A stretch of DNA of 64,000 bases, taken from Nocardioides sp. Root682 (GTDB lineage: Bacteria; Actinomycetota; Actinomycetes; Propionibacteriales; Nocardioidaceae). Positions within the stretch are counted from its first letter, which is position 1. Every line of letters starts with the position of its first letter. Below the pieces are notes generated by a model that was given only the letters and a program-made list of their open reading frames with translations, was not told the origin of the DNA and made no database searches. The stretch is taken from assembly GCF_001427795.1 (NCBI RefSeq), contig NZ_LMHJ01000001.1, positions 1,699,664 to 1,763,663 on the forward strand, read 5' to 3'. A program made the position numbers and the translations under genes. Positions 37,438 to 46,462 of the stretch are shown here, in pieces.

Positions 37438-38604
37438 TCAGTCGCGCCCGTAGATGTCGCGCGTGTAGACCTTCTCCGCCACGTCGTCGAGCAGGTCGCA
37501 CCGGCGGTTGGTGATGATGACGTCGGCCTTCGCCTTGAACTCGTCGAGGTCCCGGATCACCTTGGAGTTGAAGAACCGCTTCTGGTCGAGCTCCGGCTCG
37601 AACACGATCACCTTCACGCCGCGCGCCTTGATCCGCTTCATCACGCCCTGGACCGCCGACTCGCGGAAGTTGTCCGACCCCGCCTTCATGGTCAGCCGGT
37701 AGATGCCGACGACCTTCGGGTCGCGGCGCAGGACGTCGTCGGCGATGAACTCCTTGCGGGTGGTGTTCGCCTCGACGATCGCGCTGATCAGGTTCTGGGG
37801 CACCGACTGGTAGTTCGCCTGCAGCTGCCGGGTGTCCTTGGGCAGGCAGTAGCCGCCGTACCCGAAGGACGGGTTGTTGTAGTGCGCGCCGATCCGCGGG
37901 TCGAGGCCGACGCCCTCGATGATCTGGCTCGTTGCGAGCCCGTGGGTCGCGGCGTAGGTGTCGAGCTCGTTGAAGTAGGCCACGCGCAGCGCGAGGTAGG
38001 TGTTGGCGAAGAGCTTGATCGCCTCCGCCTCCGTCGACCCCGTGAACAGCACCGGCACGTCCTCGTCGAGCGCGGCCTGCACGAGCAGCTTGGCGAACAG
38101 CCGCCCGGGTTCCGTGTCCGATCCGATCACGATCCGCGACGGGTGGAGGTTGTCGTGGAGCGCCCGGCCTTCGCGCAGGAACTCGGGGCTGAACAGGATG
38201 GAGGCGCCGGGGTGCAGGTCACGCAGCGTGTTGGTGTAGCCGACCGGCACGGTCGACTTCACAACGATCGTCGCCGCAGGATTCGCGGCAAGCGCGTCCG
38301 CCGTGACCTTCTCGACGGTGCTCGTGTCGAAGTAGTTGGTCTCCGGGTCATAGTTCGTCGGCGTCGCGACGACGACGTACGACGCATCGGCGTAGGCAAG
38401 CTTGCGGTCGCGCGTTGCGTGGAGCGACAGGCCACCCTTCGCGAGGTACTCCTCGAGCTCGACGTCGACGACGGGTGAGCGCCCCTCGTTGACCGCCGCC
38501 ACCCGGTCCGCGTCGACATCGAGGACCGTGACGTCGTTGAACCGCGACAGCAGCACCGCATTGGACAGTCCGACGTAACCGGCTCCGACCACAGTGATCT
38601 TCAT
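37438..38604 (-). CDS. ugd: UDP-glucose 6-dehydrogenase
   Basis: A 388-aa enzyme that oxidises UDP-glucose twice to UDP-glucuronate. N-terminal [15 protein letters not shown] binds [25 protein letters not shown] and [11 protein letters not shown] follow. [21 protein letters not shown] is the family block and [15 protein letters not shown] holds the catalytic Cys. The C-terminal UDP-binding domain contains [16 protein letters not shown]. It supplies uronic acid to the surface-glycan genes. ATG 38604. Confidence 0.93.
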   Translation of the reverse strand: MKITVVGAGYVGLSNAVLLSRFNDVTVLDVDADRVAAVNEGRSPVVDVELEEYLAKGGLSLHATRDRKLAYADASYVVVATPTNYDPETNYFDTSTVEKVTADALAANPAATIVVKSTVPVGYTNTLRDLHPGASILFSPEFLREGRALHDNLHPSRIVIGSDTEPGRLFAKLLVQAALDEDVPVLFTGSTEAEAIKLFANTYLALRVAYFNELDTYAATHGLATSQIIEGVGLDPRIGAHYNNPSFGYGGYCLPKDTRQLQANYQSVPQNLISAIVEANTTRKEFIADDVLRRDPKVVGIYRLTMKAGSDNFRESAVQGVMKRIKARGVKVIVFEPELDQKRFFNSKVIRDLDEFKAKADVIITNRRCDLLDDVAEKVYTRDIYGRD

Positions 38605-38679
38605 GGTTCCGACGGTGAGCGGCCTCCCTGAACGACCGCAGACGTCGGTGTGAAGGGCACGTGGCGACCTGACGCACGG

Positions 38680-39483
38680 TCAGCGGCGGGTTCCCGACTG
38701 GTCCCACTCCCACAGGCACGAGATCGGCAGGCCCCACATGCCCGGGCGCTGCTGGTGGCCGCGGGGTGCCGTGTTCAGGACGATGCCGCCCCGGAAGCGG
38801 GACCCGGCACGCGCGGCGAGGGCCTCGAGCGAAGCGAACTGGTGCGGCCGGAAGCTGCTCGCGGTGCGCACCTCGATGCCGTAGACGCTGTTGTCGGGGA
38901 GCTCGACGACCAGGTCGACCGCCAGCCCGTTGCGCTCGCGCAGGTGGCTCACCCTGTGTTCGACGGCGCTCCCGGGCTGCTGCCGCAGGAGCTCGGCCGC
39001 GACGACGCCCTCCAGCAGCGGAGCCAGCCGGCTGCGGCCCCGGAAGTCGGAGAGCTCCTCCACGGACACCCCCGACAGGTGGCGCGCGACGGCGACGTCG
39101 TCGAACACCACCCGCGGACGGCCGATCGCACGCTTCGCGACCGGGGAGCGACAGCCGGGCACGAGGCGGACCAGGCCCAGCGCGACGAGCACGTCGACGT
39201 ACGGCGACAGCGTCGTGGCCGGGATGCCCGAGGAGGCCGCCAGCAGGGACTTGTTGAGCTCGGCCGACGGCGGGTCCGCGAGGGCCGCCAGCAGGGCCAG
39301 CAGGCGCGCGGGATCCACCCGCCGCAGCGCCCTGGCCCGCCGGCGGGCGAGCCGCTGCAGGTCGCGCTCCAGGCCGTCACGCGGAGCCATCAGGTCGACG
39401 TACTCCGCAATGCCCCAGCGGGACCGGACCTCTCCCGGGACCGACGCGCGGGAGCCCAGACGGGCGAGGAAGTCGGCGGCCAC
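38680..39483 (-). CDS. DUF4143-like protein lacking its AAA ATPase half
   Basis: 267 aa resembling the C-terminal portion of AAA/DUF4143 ATPases. GIAEYVDLMAPRDGLERDLQRL, then a helical/winged section (SLLAASSGIPATTLSPYVDVLVALGLVRLVPG), then RPRVVFDDVAVARHLSG and a nuclease-like C-terminal sheet DLVVELPDNSVYGIEVR. Typical members are about 400 aa with an N-terminal P-loop; here the frame upstream of GTG 39483 runs into the cysD region and has no Walker motif. It is either a standalone variant or a 5'-truncated gene. Start uncertain. Confidence 0.6.
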   Translation of the reverse strand: MAADFLARLGSRASVPGEVRSRWGIAEYVDLMAPRDGLERDLQRLARRRARALRRVDPARLLALLAALADPPSAELNKSLLAASSGIPATTLSPYVDVLVALGLVRLVPGCRSPVAKRAIGRPRVVFDDVAVARHLSGVSVEELSDFRGRSRLAPLLEGVVAAELLRQQPGSAVEHRVSHLRERNGLAVDLVVELPDNSVYGIEVRTASSFRPHQFASLEALAARAGSRFRGGIVLNTAPRGHQQRPGMWGLPISCLWEWDQSGTRR

Positions 39484-39582
39484 GGACCGCAGTCTAGAAG
39501 CTTCCCGCCTCAAACTCGTAGATTTGTCTAAGGCGAAGCCCTTGATGTCCGGCTGACAGGCGCTGCATGGCACGATGCGCGG

Positions 39583-40497
39583 GTGACTCAGACACGTACC
39601 GACTACCGCCTGAGCCAGCTGGACCAGCTGGAGGCCGAGTCGATCCACATCTTCCGCGAAGTCGCGGCCGAGTTCGAGAAGCCGGTCCTGATGTTCTCGG
39701 GCGGCAAGGACTCGATCGTGATGCTCCGCCTGGCGGAGAAGGCCTTCTTCCCGGCGAAGATCCCGTTCTCGATCCTCCAGGTCGACACCGGCCTCGACTT
39801 CCCCGAGGTCATGGAGACGCGTGACCGGTGGGTCAGCCGCCTCGGCGTGAACCTGGTGGTCGCGAGCATCGACGACGCCATCAAGAACGGCATCATTCCC
39901 GACGCCGCGAAGATCAGCCGCAACCGCCTGCAAATCCCGACCCTGCTCAACGCGATCGAGGAGAACGGCTTCACCGCCGCCTTCGGTGGCGGTCGGCGCG
40001 ACGAGGAGAAGGCCCGCGCCAAGGAGCGCGTCTACTCCCACCGCGACGAGTTCGGCCAGTGGGACCCGAAGATGCAGCGCCCCGAGCTGTGGAGCCTCTA
40101 CAACGGCCGGCTCCACGAGGGCGAGCACATGCGGATCTTCCCGATCTCGAACTGGACCGAGCTGGACGTCTGGGACTACATCGGCCGCGAGAACATCGAG
40201 ATCCCGAACATCTACTTCAGCCACCAGCGCCGCGTCTTCACGCGCGACGGCATGTTGATGAGCGAGACCCCGCTCAACCCGCTGCGCGAGGGCGAGGTCG
40301 TCGAGGAGCGCACGGTCCGTTTCCGCACCTGCGGTGACATCACGCTCACCGGCTGTGTCGAGAGCACCGCCTCCACGATCGACGAGATCATCGACGAGGT
40401 CGCCGTGGCCAGGAAGACCGAGCGCGGCGCCACCCGTGGCGACGACCGGTTCTCCGAGGCCGCCATGGAAGACCGCAAGAAAGAGGGCTACTTCTGA
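39583..40497 (+). CDS. cysD: Sulfate adenylyltransferase subunit 2 (CysD)
   Basis: 304 aa of the PP-loop N-type ATP pyrophosphatase family; with CysN it makes APS from sulfate and ATP. FSGGKDSIVMLRLAEKAFFP is the SGGKDS PP-loop, FGGGRRDEEKARAKER the second signature, and VRFRTCGDITLTGCVES lies near the C-terminus. GTG 39583 follows a weak CACGAT hexamer (39567-39572). Stop and cysN start share one base (TGATG). Confidence 0.94.
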   Translation: MTQTRTDYRLSQLDQLEAESIHIFREVAAEFEKPVLMFSGGKDSIVMLRLAEKAFFPAKIPFSILQVDTGLDFPEVMETRDRWVSRLGVNLVVASIDDAIKNGIIPDAAKISRNRLQIPTLLNAIEENGFTAAFGGGRRDEEKARAKERVYSHRDEFGQWDPKMQRPELWSLYNGRLHEGEHMRIFPISNWTELDVWDYIGRENIEIPNIYFSHQRRVFTRDGMLMSETPLNPLREGEVVEERTVRFRTCGDITLTGCVESTASTIDEIIDEVAVARKTERGATRGDDRFSEAAMEDRKKEGYF

Positions 40498-41777
40498 TGG
40501 GCACCGACACCACCCGCGACACCACCCACCGTATGGACCTGCTGCGCTTCGCCACCGCAGGTTCGGTGGACGACGGGAAGTCGACCCTCATCGGGCGTCT
40601 CCTGCTCGACTCGAAGGCGATCTTCGAGGACCAGCTCGAGGCCGTCGAGGCGACCTCGCAGTCCAAGGGCTACGACTACACCGACCTGGCGCTGCTCACC
40701 GACGGGCTCCGCTCCGAGCGCGAGCAGGGCATCACCATCGATGTCGCCTACCGCTACTTCGCGACGCCGAACCGCAAGTTCATCATCGCCGACACCCCGG
40801 GCCACGTGCAGTACACCCGCAACATGGTCACCGGCGCCTCGACCGCCGACCTCGGCCTGGTGCTCGTCGACGCCCGCCAGGGCCTGACCGAGCAGTCCCG
40901 CCGCCACGCGGTGATCCTGTCGCTGCTCCGGGTTCCGCACCTGGTGCTCGCGGTCAACAAGATGGACCTGGTCGACTACGACCAGAAGGTCTACGACGAG
41001 ATCTACCGTGAGTTCACGCAGTTCGCGACCAAGCTGAACGTGCCCGACCTCGAGGTCATCCCGATCTCCGCGCTCTCGGGCGACAACGTCGTCAACCGCT
41101 CCGAGAACATGCCGTGGTACTCCGGTCCCACGCTGATGCACCACCTCGAGCACGTGCACGTCGCCTCCGACCGCGACCTGATCGACGCCCGGTTCCCGGT
41201 GCAGTACGTCATCCGGCCCAAGTCCGACGAGTACCACGACTACCGCGGCTACGCCGGTCAGGTGGCCGGTGGCGTGCTCAAGCCCGGCGACGAGGTCGTC
41301 GTCCTGCCCTCCGGCATGACCTCGAAGATCTCGAAGATCGACCTCTTCGACCAGGACATCGCCGAGGCGTTCCCGCCGATGAGCGTGACCGTGCACCTCG
41401 AGGACGACGTCGACGTCTCGCGCGGCGACATGATCGCCCGCGTACGGAATGCGCCGACGCCGACCCAGGACATCGACGCGATGATCTGCTGGATGACGAC
41501 CGCACCGCTGCTGCCCCGCCAGAAGCTGGCCATCAAGCACACGACCCGTACGGGCCGCGCGCTGGTCAAGTACATCCAGTACCGCCTGGACGTCAACACG
41601 CTGCACCGTGACCAGGAGACCAAGGAGCTCGGCGTCAACGAGATCGGTCGCGTCACCCTGCGCACGACGGTCCCGCTGCTCGTGGACCCGTACTCGAAGA
41701 ACCGCACGACCGGGTCCTTCATCCTGATCGACGAGGCGACCGGCATCACCGTCGGCGCCGGCATGATCAACGGCTGA
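40497..41777 (+). CDS. cysN: Sulfate adenylyltransferase subunit 1 (CysN), GTPase
   Basis: A 426-aa EF-Tu-like GTPase that energises CysD. G1 AGSVDDGKSTLIGRLL, G2 EREQGITIDVAYRYF, G3 ADTPGHVQYTRNM, G4 AVNKMDLVDYD. Beta-barrel domains II and III follow. The length shows it has no fused CysC; the APS kinase is instead in the fusion at 34290-36185. A very large palindrome follows the stop. Confidence 0.95.
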   Translation: MGTDTTRDTTHRMDLLRFATAGSVDDGKSTLIGRLLLDSKAIFEDQLEAVEATSQSKGYDYTDLALLTDGLRSEREQGITIDVAYRYFATPNRKFIIADTPGHVQYTRNMVTGASTADLGLVLVDARQGLTEQSRRHAVILSLLRVPHLVLAVNKMDLVDYDQKVYDEIYREFTQFATKLNVPDLEVIPISALSGDNVVNRSENMPWYSGPTLMHHLEHVHVASDRDLIDARFPVQYVIRPKSDEYHDYRGYAGQVAGGVLKPGDEVVVLPSGMTSKISKIDLFDQDIAEAFPPMSVTVHLEDDVDVSRGDMIARVRNAPTPTQDIDAMICWMTTAPLLPRQKLAIKHTTRTGRALVKYIQYRLDVNTLHRDQETKELGVNEIGRVTLRTTVPLLVDPYSKNRTTGSFILIDEATGITVGAGMING

Positions 41778-41799
41778 GCCCCAGGCACTTCCTGGGCAC

Positions 41800-41843
41800 T
41801 TCCTGCGCCTGTTGGGGGTTGCAACCCCCAACAGGCGCAGGAA
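41800..41843. terminator. 44-bp perfect palindrome between cysN and ygfZ
   Basis: 22-nt arms (41800-41821 and 41822-41843) are exact reverse complements with no spacer. The next 18 nt (41844-41861) form a second perfect palindrome, TCCCCGGGC and its complement. The gap between the convergent stops is only 96 nt, so this is a strong two-way terminator by position. Direct repeats of GCACTTCCTG precede it. Confidence 0.8.
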
Positions 41844-41873
41844 TCCCCGGGCGCCCGGGGAATCCTGCGGCCC

Positions 41874-42833
41874 CTAGCGCTGCGGACGGAAGTGCAGGCC
41901 CACCTCGGGGTCGACCAGGACCTCCTGCGCGGCCGGCAGGCCGTCGACCTCGAGCTGTACAGCGACGTCGGTGCTGCGCTTGAGCAGCGCCAGCGCGATC
42001 GGGCCGAGCTCGTGGTGCCGGGCCGAGGATCCGACGGCTCCGACGGCACGCCCACCGCCGGTCGGGACGATCTCGGAGCCCGGCTTCGGCAGCCGGTTCT
42101 CCGAACCGTCGAGGTGCAGCAACGTCAGCCTTCGCGGGGGGCGGCCGAGGTTGTGCACGCGCGCCACCGTCTCCTGCCCGCGGTAGCAGCCCTTGTCCAT
42201 GTGGACCGCGGACCACGGCTCCTCGCTGGCCAGCCACCCGACCTCGTTCGGAATCGTGCGCTCGTCGGTGTCCAGGCCGAGGCGCGGCTCGCCACGCGCG
42301 ATCCGCAGCGCCTCGAAGGCCCACAGGCCCGCGGCCGGCCCGGCCGCTTCGGCGTACGACGCCAGCTGCTCGCGCGGGACGAGGTCGTACTTGCCGGGCG
42401 GGCGCCAGGCCACGGCCAGCTCCGCCGTCACGTCGGCGATCTCGACGCGGGTCATGAACTTCATCCGCTCGAGGAACTCGATCAGCGCCGCCGCGCGGCC
42501 GGGCTCGGTGTGCGCCGTGAACGCCTCGCCGTCGTCGACACCGGTGAACGCATGCTCGACGTGCCCCTGCGGGCTGAGCACGAGCGCACTGATCCAGCGG
42601 CCCGGCTCGAGGCCCTCGAAGAACTGGGTGGTCAGCGCGTGCAGCCAGGTCAGCCGGTCGGGACCGCTGACCCTGAGGACGTCGCGGTGGGACAGGTCGA
42701 CGAAGCCCTCGCCCGTGTCCAGCGCTCGCTGTTCGCCGAACAGGCTGCCGTAGTGCGCCGCGACGGGAGCGTCGATGCCGTCGCCGGCGACGGCGCCGGG
42801 GAGGGCGAGGAGCGGGCTGGCGGGGCTGGTCAT
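41874..42833 (-). CDS. ygfZ: Folate-binding protein YgfZ (Fe-S cluster repair/assembly)
   Basis: 319 aa of the GcvT-like fold. The invariant YgfZ motif appears as DKGCYRGQETVARVHN (the K-G-C-Y-x-G-Q-E core with its redox Cys). N-terminal FVDLSHRDVLRVSGPDRLTWLHALTTQ matches the tetrahydrofolate-binding domain. It helps maintain certain Fe-S enzymes such as radical-SAM proteins. It overlaps the cytidylyltransferase gene by 4 nt and is last in a four-gene operon. Confidence 0.92.
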   Translation of the reverse strand: MTSPASPLLALPGAVAGDGIDAPVAAHYGSLFGEQRALDTGEGFVDLSHRDVLRVSGPDRLTWLHALTTQFFEGLEPGRWISALVLSPQGHVEHAFTGVDDGEAFTAHTEPGRAAALIEFLERMKFMTRVEIADVTAELAVAWRPPGKYDLVPREQLASYAEAAGPAAGLWAFEALRIARGEPRLGLDTDERTIPNEVGWLASEEPWSAVHMDKGCYRGQETVARVHNLGRPPRRLTLLHLDGSENRLPKPGSEIVPTGGGRAVGAVGSSARHHELGPIALALLKRSTDVAVQLEVDGLPAAQEVLVDPEVGLHFRPQR

Positions 42834-43306
42834 GTGAGATCCCTGTAGTGCTCGAGGAGTCGGGTGAGGGTGCCGAGCGCCGTCTGCATCTCCTCGATGT
42901 GCATCGGGTCGAGGGTGCGCAGCATTTCCTTGATGTCCGTGCTGGACACCCCGGAGGTGCGAGGCAGGTACTTCACCTCACAAACGTCGGCGAGGTCGTC
43001 GAACTTCCCGGCCCAGTCATCGCCCATCACGAACACGTCGACTCCGTGCTCGACGATGTCGGAGCGCTTCTGCTCCCACGCCCCTTCGGGGATGACCAGG
43101 TCGACGCCACGGATCGCGCCGACGATGGCGGCCCGGTCGTCGTACGACACGACCGACTTCTTGCCCTTGCCGGCATTGAACTCGTCGGTGGAGACCCCGA
43201 CGATGAGCCGGTCCCCCAACGCCGCCAGCCGCTCGATGAGCCGCAGGTGGCCGATGTGGAACAGGTCGAACGTGCCATAGGTCAGCACGGTCCGCGGGGC
43301 GGTCAT
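42830..43306 (-). CDS. Glycerol-3-phosphate cytidylyltransferase-like (TagD/TarD)
   Basis: 158 aa with the nucleotidyltransferase HxGH signature FDLFHIGHLRLIERL and the RTxGISST-type motif PRTSGVSSTDIKEML. The closest match is TagD, which makes CDP-glycerol for teichoic acid-like polymers. The extra C-terminal 25 residues and the setting leave room for another CDP-alcohol product. It overlaps both neighbours by 4 nt. Confidence 0.85.
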   Translation of the reverse strand: MTAPRTVLTYGTFDLFHIGHLRLIERLAALGDRLIVGVSTDEFNAGKGKKSVVSYDDRAAIVGAIRGVDLVIPEGAWEQKRSDIVEHGVDVFVMGDDWAGKFDDLADVCEVKYLPRTSGVSSTDIKEMLRTLDPMHIEEMQTALGTLTRLLEHYRDLT

Positions 43307-43773
43307 CGGGTTTCTCCTTCGCAGGCGGCACAGCGGCCGAAGACAGTGAGGTGCCCGAGGTCGGGGGTGAAGCCGCGCGCCGCGAGGACCTCGACGAACG
43401 GAGCCGCCTCGGCGGTGTCGATCGAGGTGACGCTCTGGCAGCCGCGGCAGACGAGGTGGAAGTGCTCGTGGCCACGAGTCGAGTGGTACGTCGGCGCCCG
43501 GTCGGACAGGTGCGCGTGCCGCACCAGGCCGATCTCCTCCAGCACCTCGAGGGTGCGATAGACGGTGGAGGCGTTCACGGCACTGGCCGTCACCTGGACC
43601 CTGGCGAGGACCTCGTCCGGAGTCGCGTGCCCGAGCTCGTCGACGGCAGCAAGGATCAGCTCGCGCTGCGGGGTGAGGCGGTAGCCCTTGTCGCGGAGCG
43701 CGACCCGCCAGTCAGGGTCTCGAGACGGTTGCTGGGCATCCTCCTCGACCACCGGATCGTGGTGATCATGCAC
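43303..43773 (-). CDS. Fur-family metal regulator (Zur-like)
   Basis: 156 aa. The winged helix (about 22-95: KGYRLTPQRELILAAVDELGHATPDEVLARV, NASTVYRTLEVLEEIGLVRH) is followed by the metal and dimer domain with HEHFHLVCRGCQS and a second pair CAACE, giving the structural zinc site. The N-terminus is non-standard: DPVVEEDAQQPSRDPDW (residues 6-22) comes from a dispersed family-A repeat. GTG 43773 starts inside the nitrobindin gene (8-nt overlap). Whether it senses zinc, iron or peroxide is not settled. Confidence 0.88.
   Translation of the reverse strand: MHDHHDPVVEEDAQQPSRDPDWRVALRDKGYRLTPQRELILAAVDELGHATPDEVLARVQVTASAVNASTVYRTLEVLEEIGLVRHAHLSDRAPTYHSTRGHEHFHLVCRGCQSVTSIDTAEAAPFVEVLAARGFTPDLGHLTVFGRCAACEGETR
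43716..43750. repeat. Dispersed palindromic repeat, family A, copy 3
   Basis: A 35-bp element, 31 of 35 bases identical to copy 1 (5058-5092), lying in frame within the 5' end of the Fur gene and encoding VVEEDAQQPSRDP. Confidence 0.75.
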
Positions 43774-44260
43774 GCTGGAGCCTCGCCCAGAGGTGGGGCT
43801 GCAGGGCCTGGCCCATGGCGGCCATGTCGTAGGCGTAGAGCAGGTCGCCGTCGACGTTCCCGTAGAGACGGCGTCCGGCGGTGTACTCCTTGGCGGTCTC
43901 GGTGCGTGCCACGGCGTCGGTGACCATCTCGAACTTGCCGTTGCTGGCCTCGGCCGTCCAGATCTCCGCGAAGCCCGTGTTGTGGGTCAGCAGGACTTCG
44001 AACTTGCCGTCGCCGACGGCCCGGATGAAGCCGGTCTCGATGGCCGCGTCACGGACCTTCTCCCCCGCCTCGTCGATGATCCAGGCGCGCGCCATGTAGT
44101 GGAAGAACGGCCGGCCGTCGTGGGTGAAGATCAGCTCCTGGCCGAACTCGAACTTCTCGATCGTCGGGTAGTCGCCGTGGCCGTTGCCACGCCACGTGCC
44201 GAGCATCCACGCGATGGGACCACAGTTGGGGTGCAGGTTCTCGGGGAGTTCGAAGGCCAC
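43766..44260 (-). CDS. Nitrobindin-like heme-binding protein (FABP family)
   Basis: A 164-aa ten-stranded barrel. MLGTWRGNGHGDYPTIEKFEFGQEL is the nitrobindin signature (GTWxGxG), and the distal end has MGQALQPHLWARLQR with the His expected to ligate ferric heme. Nitrobindins bind NO and isomerise peroxynitrite. First gene of the operon with fur, tagD-like and ygfZ, consistent with a redox/Fe-S theme. Leaderless GTG. Confidence 0.88.
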   Translation of the reverse strand: MAFELPENLHPNCGPIAWMLGTWRGNGHGDYPTIEKFEFGQELIFTHDGRPFFHYMARAWIIDEAGEKVRDAAIETGFIRAVGDGKFEVLLTHNTGFAEIWTAEASNGKFEMVTDAVARTETAKEYTAGRRLYGNVDGDLLYAYDMAAMGQALQPHLWARLQRA

Positions 44261-44266
44261 GCCCTC

Positions 44267-44272
44267 AGTCTA
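44267..44272 (-). promoter_or_regulatory. -10 element for the nitrobindin operon (leaderless)
   Basis: TAGACT on the minus strand, 6-nt spacer to GTG 44260. Confidence 0.45.
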
Positions 44273-44290
44273 GAGACGTGCCGGGGTCTC

Positions 44291-44296
44291 TAGGCT
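44291..44296 (+). promoter_or_regulatory. -10 element for the DsrE-like gene (leaderless)
   Basis: TAGGCT with a 7-nt spacer to ATG 44304, back-to-back with the nitrobindin promoter 19 nt away. Confidence 0.5.
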
Positions 44297-44303
44297 GGCG
44301 CAC

Positions 44304-44666
44304 ATGGCTCGCGAACTGGTTGTGAAGGTCACCTGCGGCGCGGACGAGCCCGAACGGTGCAACCAGGGCTTCACGGTCGCGGCCACCGCGGCCGCCTCCG
44401 GCGTCGCCGTGTCGCTGTGGCTGACGGGCGAGGCAGCGTGGCTCGCAGTCCCGGGACGCGCCGAGGAGCTGGACCTCCCGCTCGCCACGCCGATCGCCGA
44501 CCTGCTCGACATGGTGCTCGCCACCGGGTCGGTCACGGTCTGCGCCCAGTGCGCCGCACGGCGCGAGCTGGCGGTCGAGGACCTGGTCGACGGCGTACGG
44601 ATCGCGGGGGCTCCGGTCTTCGTCGAGGAAGCCCTGCGTGACGGCGTGCAGGCTCTCGTCTACTGA
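44304..44666 (+). CDS. DsrE-family protein
   Basis: A 120-aa protein of the DsrE/YchN fold (sulfur-relay-like). Conserved segments are VKVTCGADEPERCNQGFTVAATAAASG, SLWLTGEAAWL and VTVCAQCAARRELAVEDL. Cysteines at CGADEPERC and CAQCAAR could carry sulfur or bind metal. Single gene with its own leaderless promoter. Exact role unknown. Confidence 0.8.
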   Translation: MARELVVKVTCGADEPERCNQGFTVAATAAASGVAVSLWLTGEAAWLAVPGRAEELDLPLATPIADLLDMVLATGSVTVCAQCAARRELAVEDLVDGVRIAGAPVFVEEALRDGVQALVY

Positions 44667-44691
44667 TTCAGCCCTCTGCCAGCCCTCTGCC

Positions 44692-44697
44692 TAGGCT
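44692..44697 (+). promoter_or_regulatory. -10 element for the GDSL lipoprotein gene (leaderless)
   Basis: TAGGCT with a 6-nt spacer to GTG 44704. The preceding CAGCCCTCTGC repeat is a short tandem duplication. Confidence 0.45.
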
Positions 44698-44703
44698 GGA
44701 CCA

Positions 44704-45555
44704 GTGGTTCGTCTCATCGCCGTCGTCAGCGCACTCGGGCTCACCGGTGCCCTCCTGTCCGGTTGTCTCCTCCCCCGAGGTGGGTCCGGCCCGACGTACG
44801 TCGCCATGGGCGACTCGTACACCGCGGCGCCGTACATCGGCCGGCTCGACAAGCGCGACACCTGCTTCCGCTCGAGGAACAACTACCCCCATCTCGTGGC
44901 CGACGAGGCGGATCTCGACCTGACCGACGCCAGTTGCGCGGCGGCCACGACCGAAGCCGTCGAGGGCGAGCAGCGCACGCCGCAGGGCAAGGTCCGCCCG
45001 CCCCAGCTCGACGCCGTCGACCGCGACACCGACGTCGTGACGCTCGGCATCGGCGCCAACGACTTCAACCTGATCGGCCGGATCATCATCGACTGCGTCA
45101 AGGTCGCGCGCACGGTCCCCGCCGGACAGCCCTGCACCGACCTCGACGCCCGCGCGGGCGACGACGCCGTCGACAGCCGTCTCGTCGAGATGGAACAGCG
45201 CCTGGTGGCGGTGATCGAAGCGGTCCGCGCCAAGGCACCGGACGCGCAGGTCCTGGTCATCGGTTACCCGCAGATCTTCCCCGAATCAGGCGGGTGTTCC
45301 GACCTGCCGATCCCGGCCGCCGATGTCACGTTCGCGCGCCGGCTCAACGTCGGCGCCAACAAGGCCCTCGAGGCCGCGGCCACCGAGACCGGTGTCGACT
45401 TCGTCGACGTGTTCGCCGAGACGGAGGGCCACGACATCTGCGGTGACGACCCGTGGATCGCCGGAGCGATCGCGCACGAGAAGGGACAGCCGTACCACCC
45501 CTACGCCGAGGAGCAGGAGCTCGTCGCACGCCTCGTCACCGAGGCGCTGGACTGA
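44704..45555 (+). CDS. SGNH/GDSL hydrolase, lipoprotein
   Basis: 283 aa. The signal peptide ends in the lipobox LLSGCLL, so the enzyme is anchored outside the membrane. Block [12 protein letters not shown] contains the nucleophile Ser, block III IGANDF the Asn, and block V YHPYAEEQ the His. Paired cysteines (CFRS, DASCAA, DCVKV, QPCTD, GGCSD, DICGD) suggest three disulfides, as in secreted actinobacterial lipases. Likely an esterase or lipase. Its stop shares a base with the dtd start. Confidence 0.88.
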   Translation: MVRLIAVVSALGLTGALLSGCLLPRGGSGPTYVAMGDSYTAAPYIGRLDKRDTCFRSRNNYPHLVADEADLDLTDASCAAATTEAVEGEQRTPQGKVRPPQLDAVDRDTDVVTLGIGANDFNLIGRIIIDCVKVARTVPAGQPCTDLDARAGDDAVDSRLVEMEQRLVAVIEAVRAKAPDAQVLVIGYPQIFPESGGCSDLPIPAADVTFARRLNVGANKALEAAATETGVDFVDVFAETEGHDICGDDPWIAGAIAHEKGQPYHPYAEEQELVARLVTEALD

Positions 45556-45983
45556 TGCGCGCGGTCCTGCAGCGGGTCTCCTCCGCGTCGGTCGTCGTCG
45601 ACGGCGCCGTGGTCGGAGCGATCGACGTGCCAGGTCTGCTCGTCTACCTCGGAGTCACCCACGACGACGGACCGCCCGAGGTCGCGTGGATGGCCCGCAA
45701 GATCGCTGATCTCCGACTCCTCGACGACGAGCGCTCGGTCGGCGAGGTCGGCGCACCCGTCCTGGTGGTCTCCCAGTTCACGCTGTACGGCGACGCCCGC
45801 AAGGGTCGGCGGCCGACGTGGATCGCCGCGGCGCCCGCCCCGGTCAGTGAGCCGCTCTACGAAGCGGTCTGCACGGCACTCGAGGCGGCCGGAACGCACG
45901 TCGAGCGAGGGACGTTCGGCGCCCACATGGAGGTCTCCTCGGTGAACGACGGTCCCTTCACCGTCGTCCTGGAGACTCCCTGA
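45555..45983 (+). CDS. dtd: D-aminoacyl-tRNA deacylase (DTD)
   Basis: 142 aa; hydrolyses D-amino acids from mischarged t[20 protein letters not shown] is the standard N-terminus, [16 protein letters not shown] holds the SQFTL active-site motif, and [12 protein letters not shown] corresponds to the NxGPVT cross-subunit motif, here NDGPFT. ATG overlaps the GDSL stop (TGATG). Confidence 0.93.
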   Translation: MRAVLQRVSSASVVVDGAVVGAIDVPGLLVYLGVTHDDGPPEVAWMARKIADLRLLDDERSVGEVGAPVLVVSQFTLYGDARKGRRPTWIAAAPAPVSEPLYEAVCTALEAAGTHVERGTFGAHMEVSSVNDGPFTVVLETP

Positions 45984-45994
45984 ATCTGGCTGAA

Positions 45995-46462
45995 TCAGGC
46001 CGTACGACGGGTCAGGCGCAGGCCGAGCAGGTACATCTCGCAGCCCAGGCAGAACGCGAACACCGCGTTGAGGAACGCCGCGATCACGGCGAAGCCGGCG
46101 AACACCTGACCGAGCAGCACCGCACCGGTGGCGAACCCGATCGTCGCACCGATCGCGAACACCAGTCCGACGGCCTGGGCGAAGCGCGGCGGCGTGGGGT
46201 CCTCGAGCTCTGTCGGCAGCGAGAGGCGCGGCCTGATCAGGCTGCGGAACAACAGACCGGTCGGCGTCTTCTGCACGCCCAGTCCGGCCCCGATCGCGAA
46301 GAACACCGCCTGCACGCCGGTGATGACGGCCGCGACGCCCGGCGCGGACTCCGAGAGCAGCAGCGCCACCGCGAAGATCACGAGAGTCACGGAGGCGGTG
46401 AACCGCGGGCCCCGCGGATCGATGCCCTGGCCAGTGGTACGCAGGTCGGTCGTGCTGGTCAT
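45995..46462 (-). CDS. DUF4395 family membrane protein
   Basis: A 155-aa integral membrane protein with about four helices and a conserved FAFCLGCEMYLLGLRL near the C-terminus, marking DUF4395. Two Cys in FCLGCEM could exchange electrons with the thioredoxin encoded just before it (1-nt overlap, TGATG); such Trx-DUF4395 pairs are widespread in actinobacteria. Role inferred as membrane thiol-redox or sulfur transfer. Confidence 0.85.
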   Translation of the reverse strand: MTSTTDLRTTGQGIDPRGPRFTASVTLVIFAVALLLSESAPGVAAVITGVQAVFFAIGAGLGVQKTPTGLLFRSLIRPRLSLPTELEDPTPPRFAQAVGLVFAIGATIGFATGAVLLGQVFAGFAVIAAFLNAVFAFCLGCEMYLLGLRLTRRTA

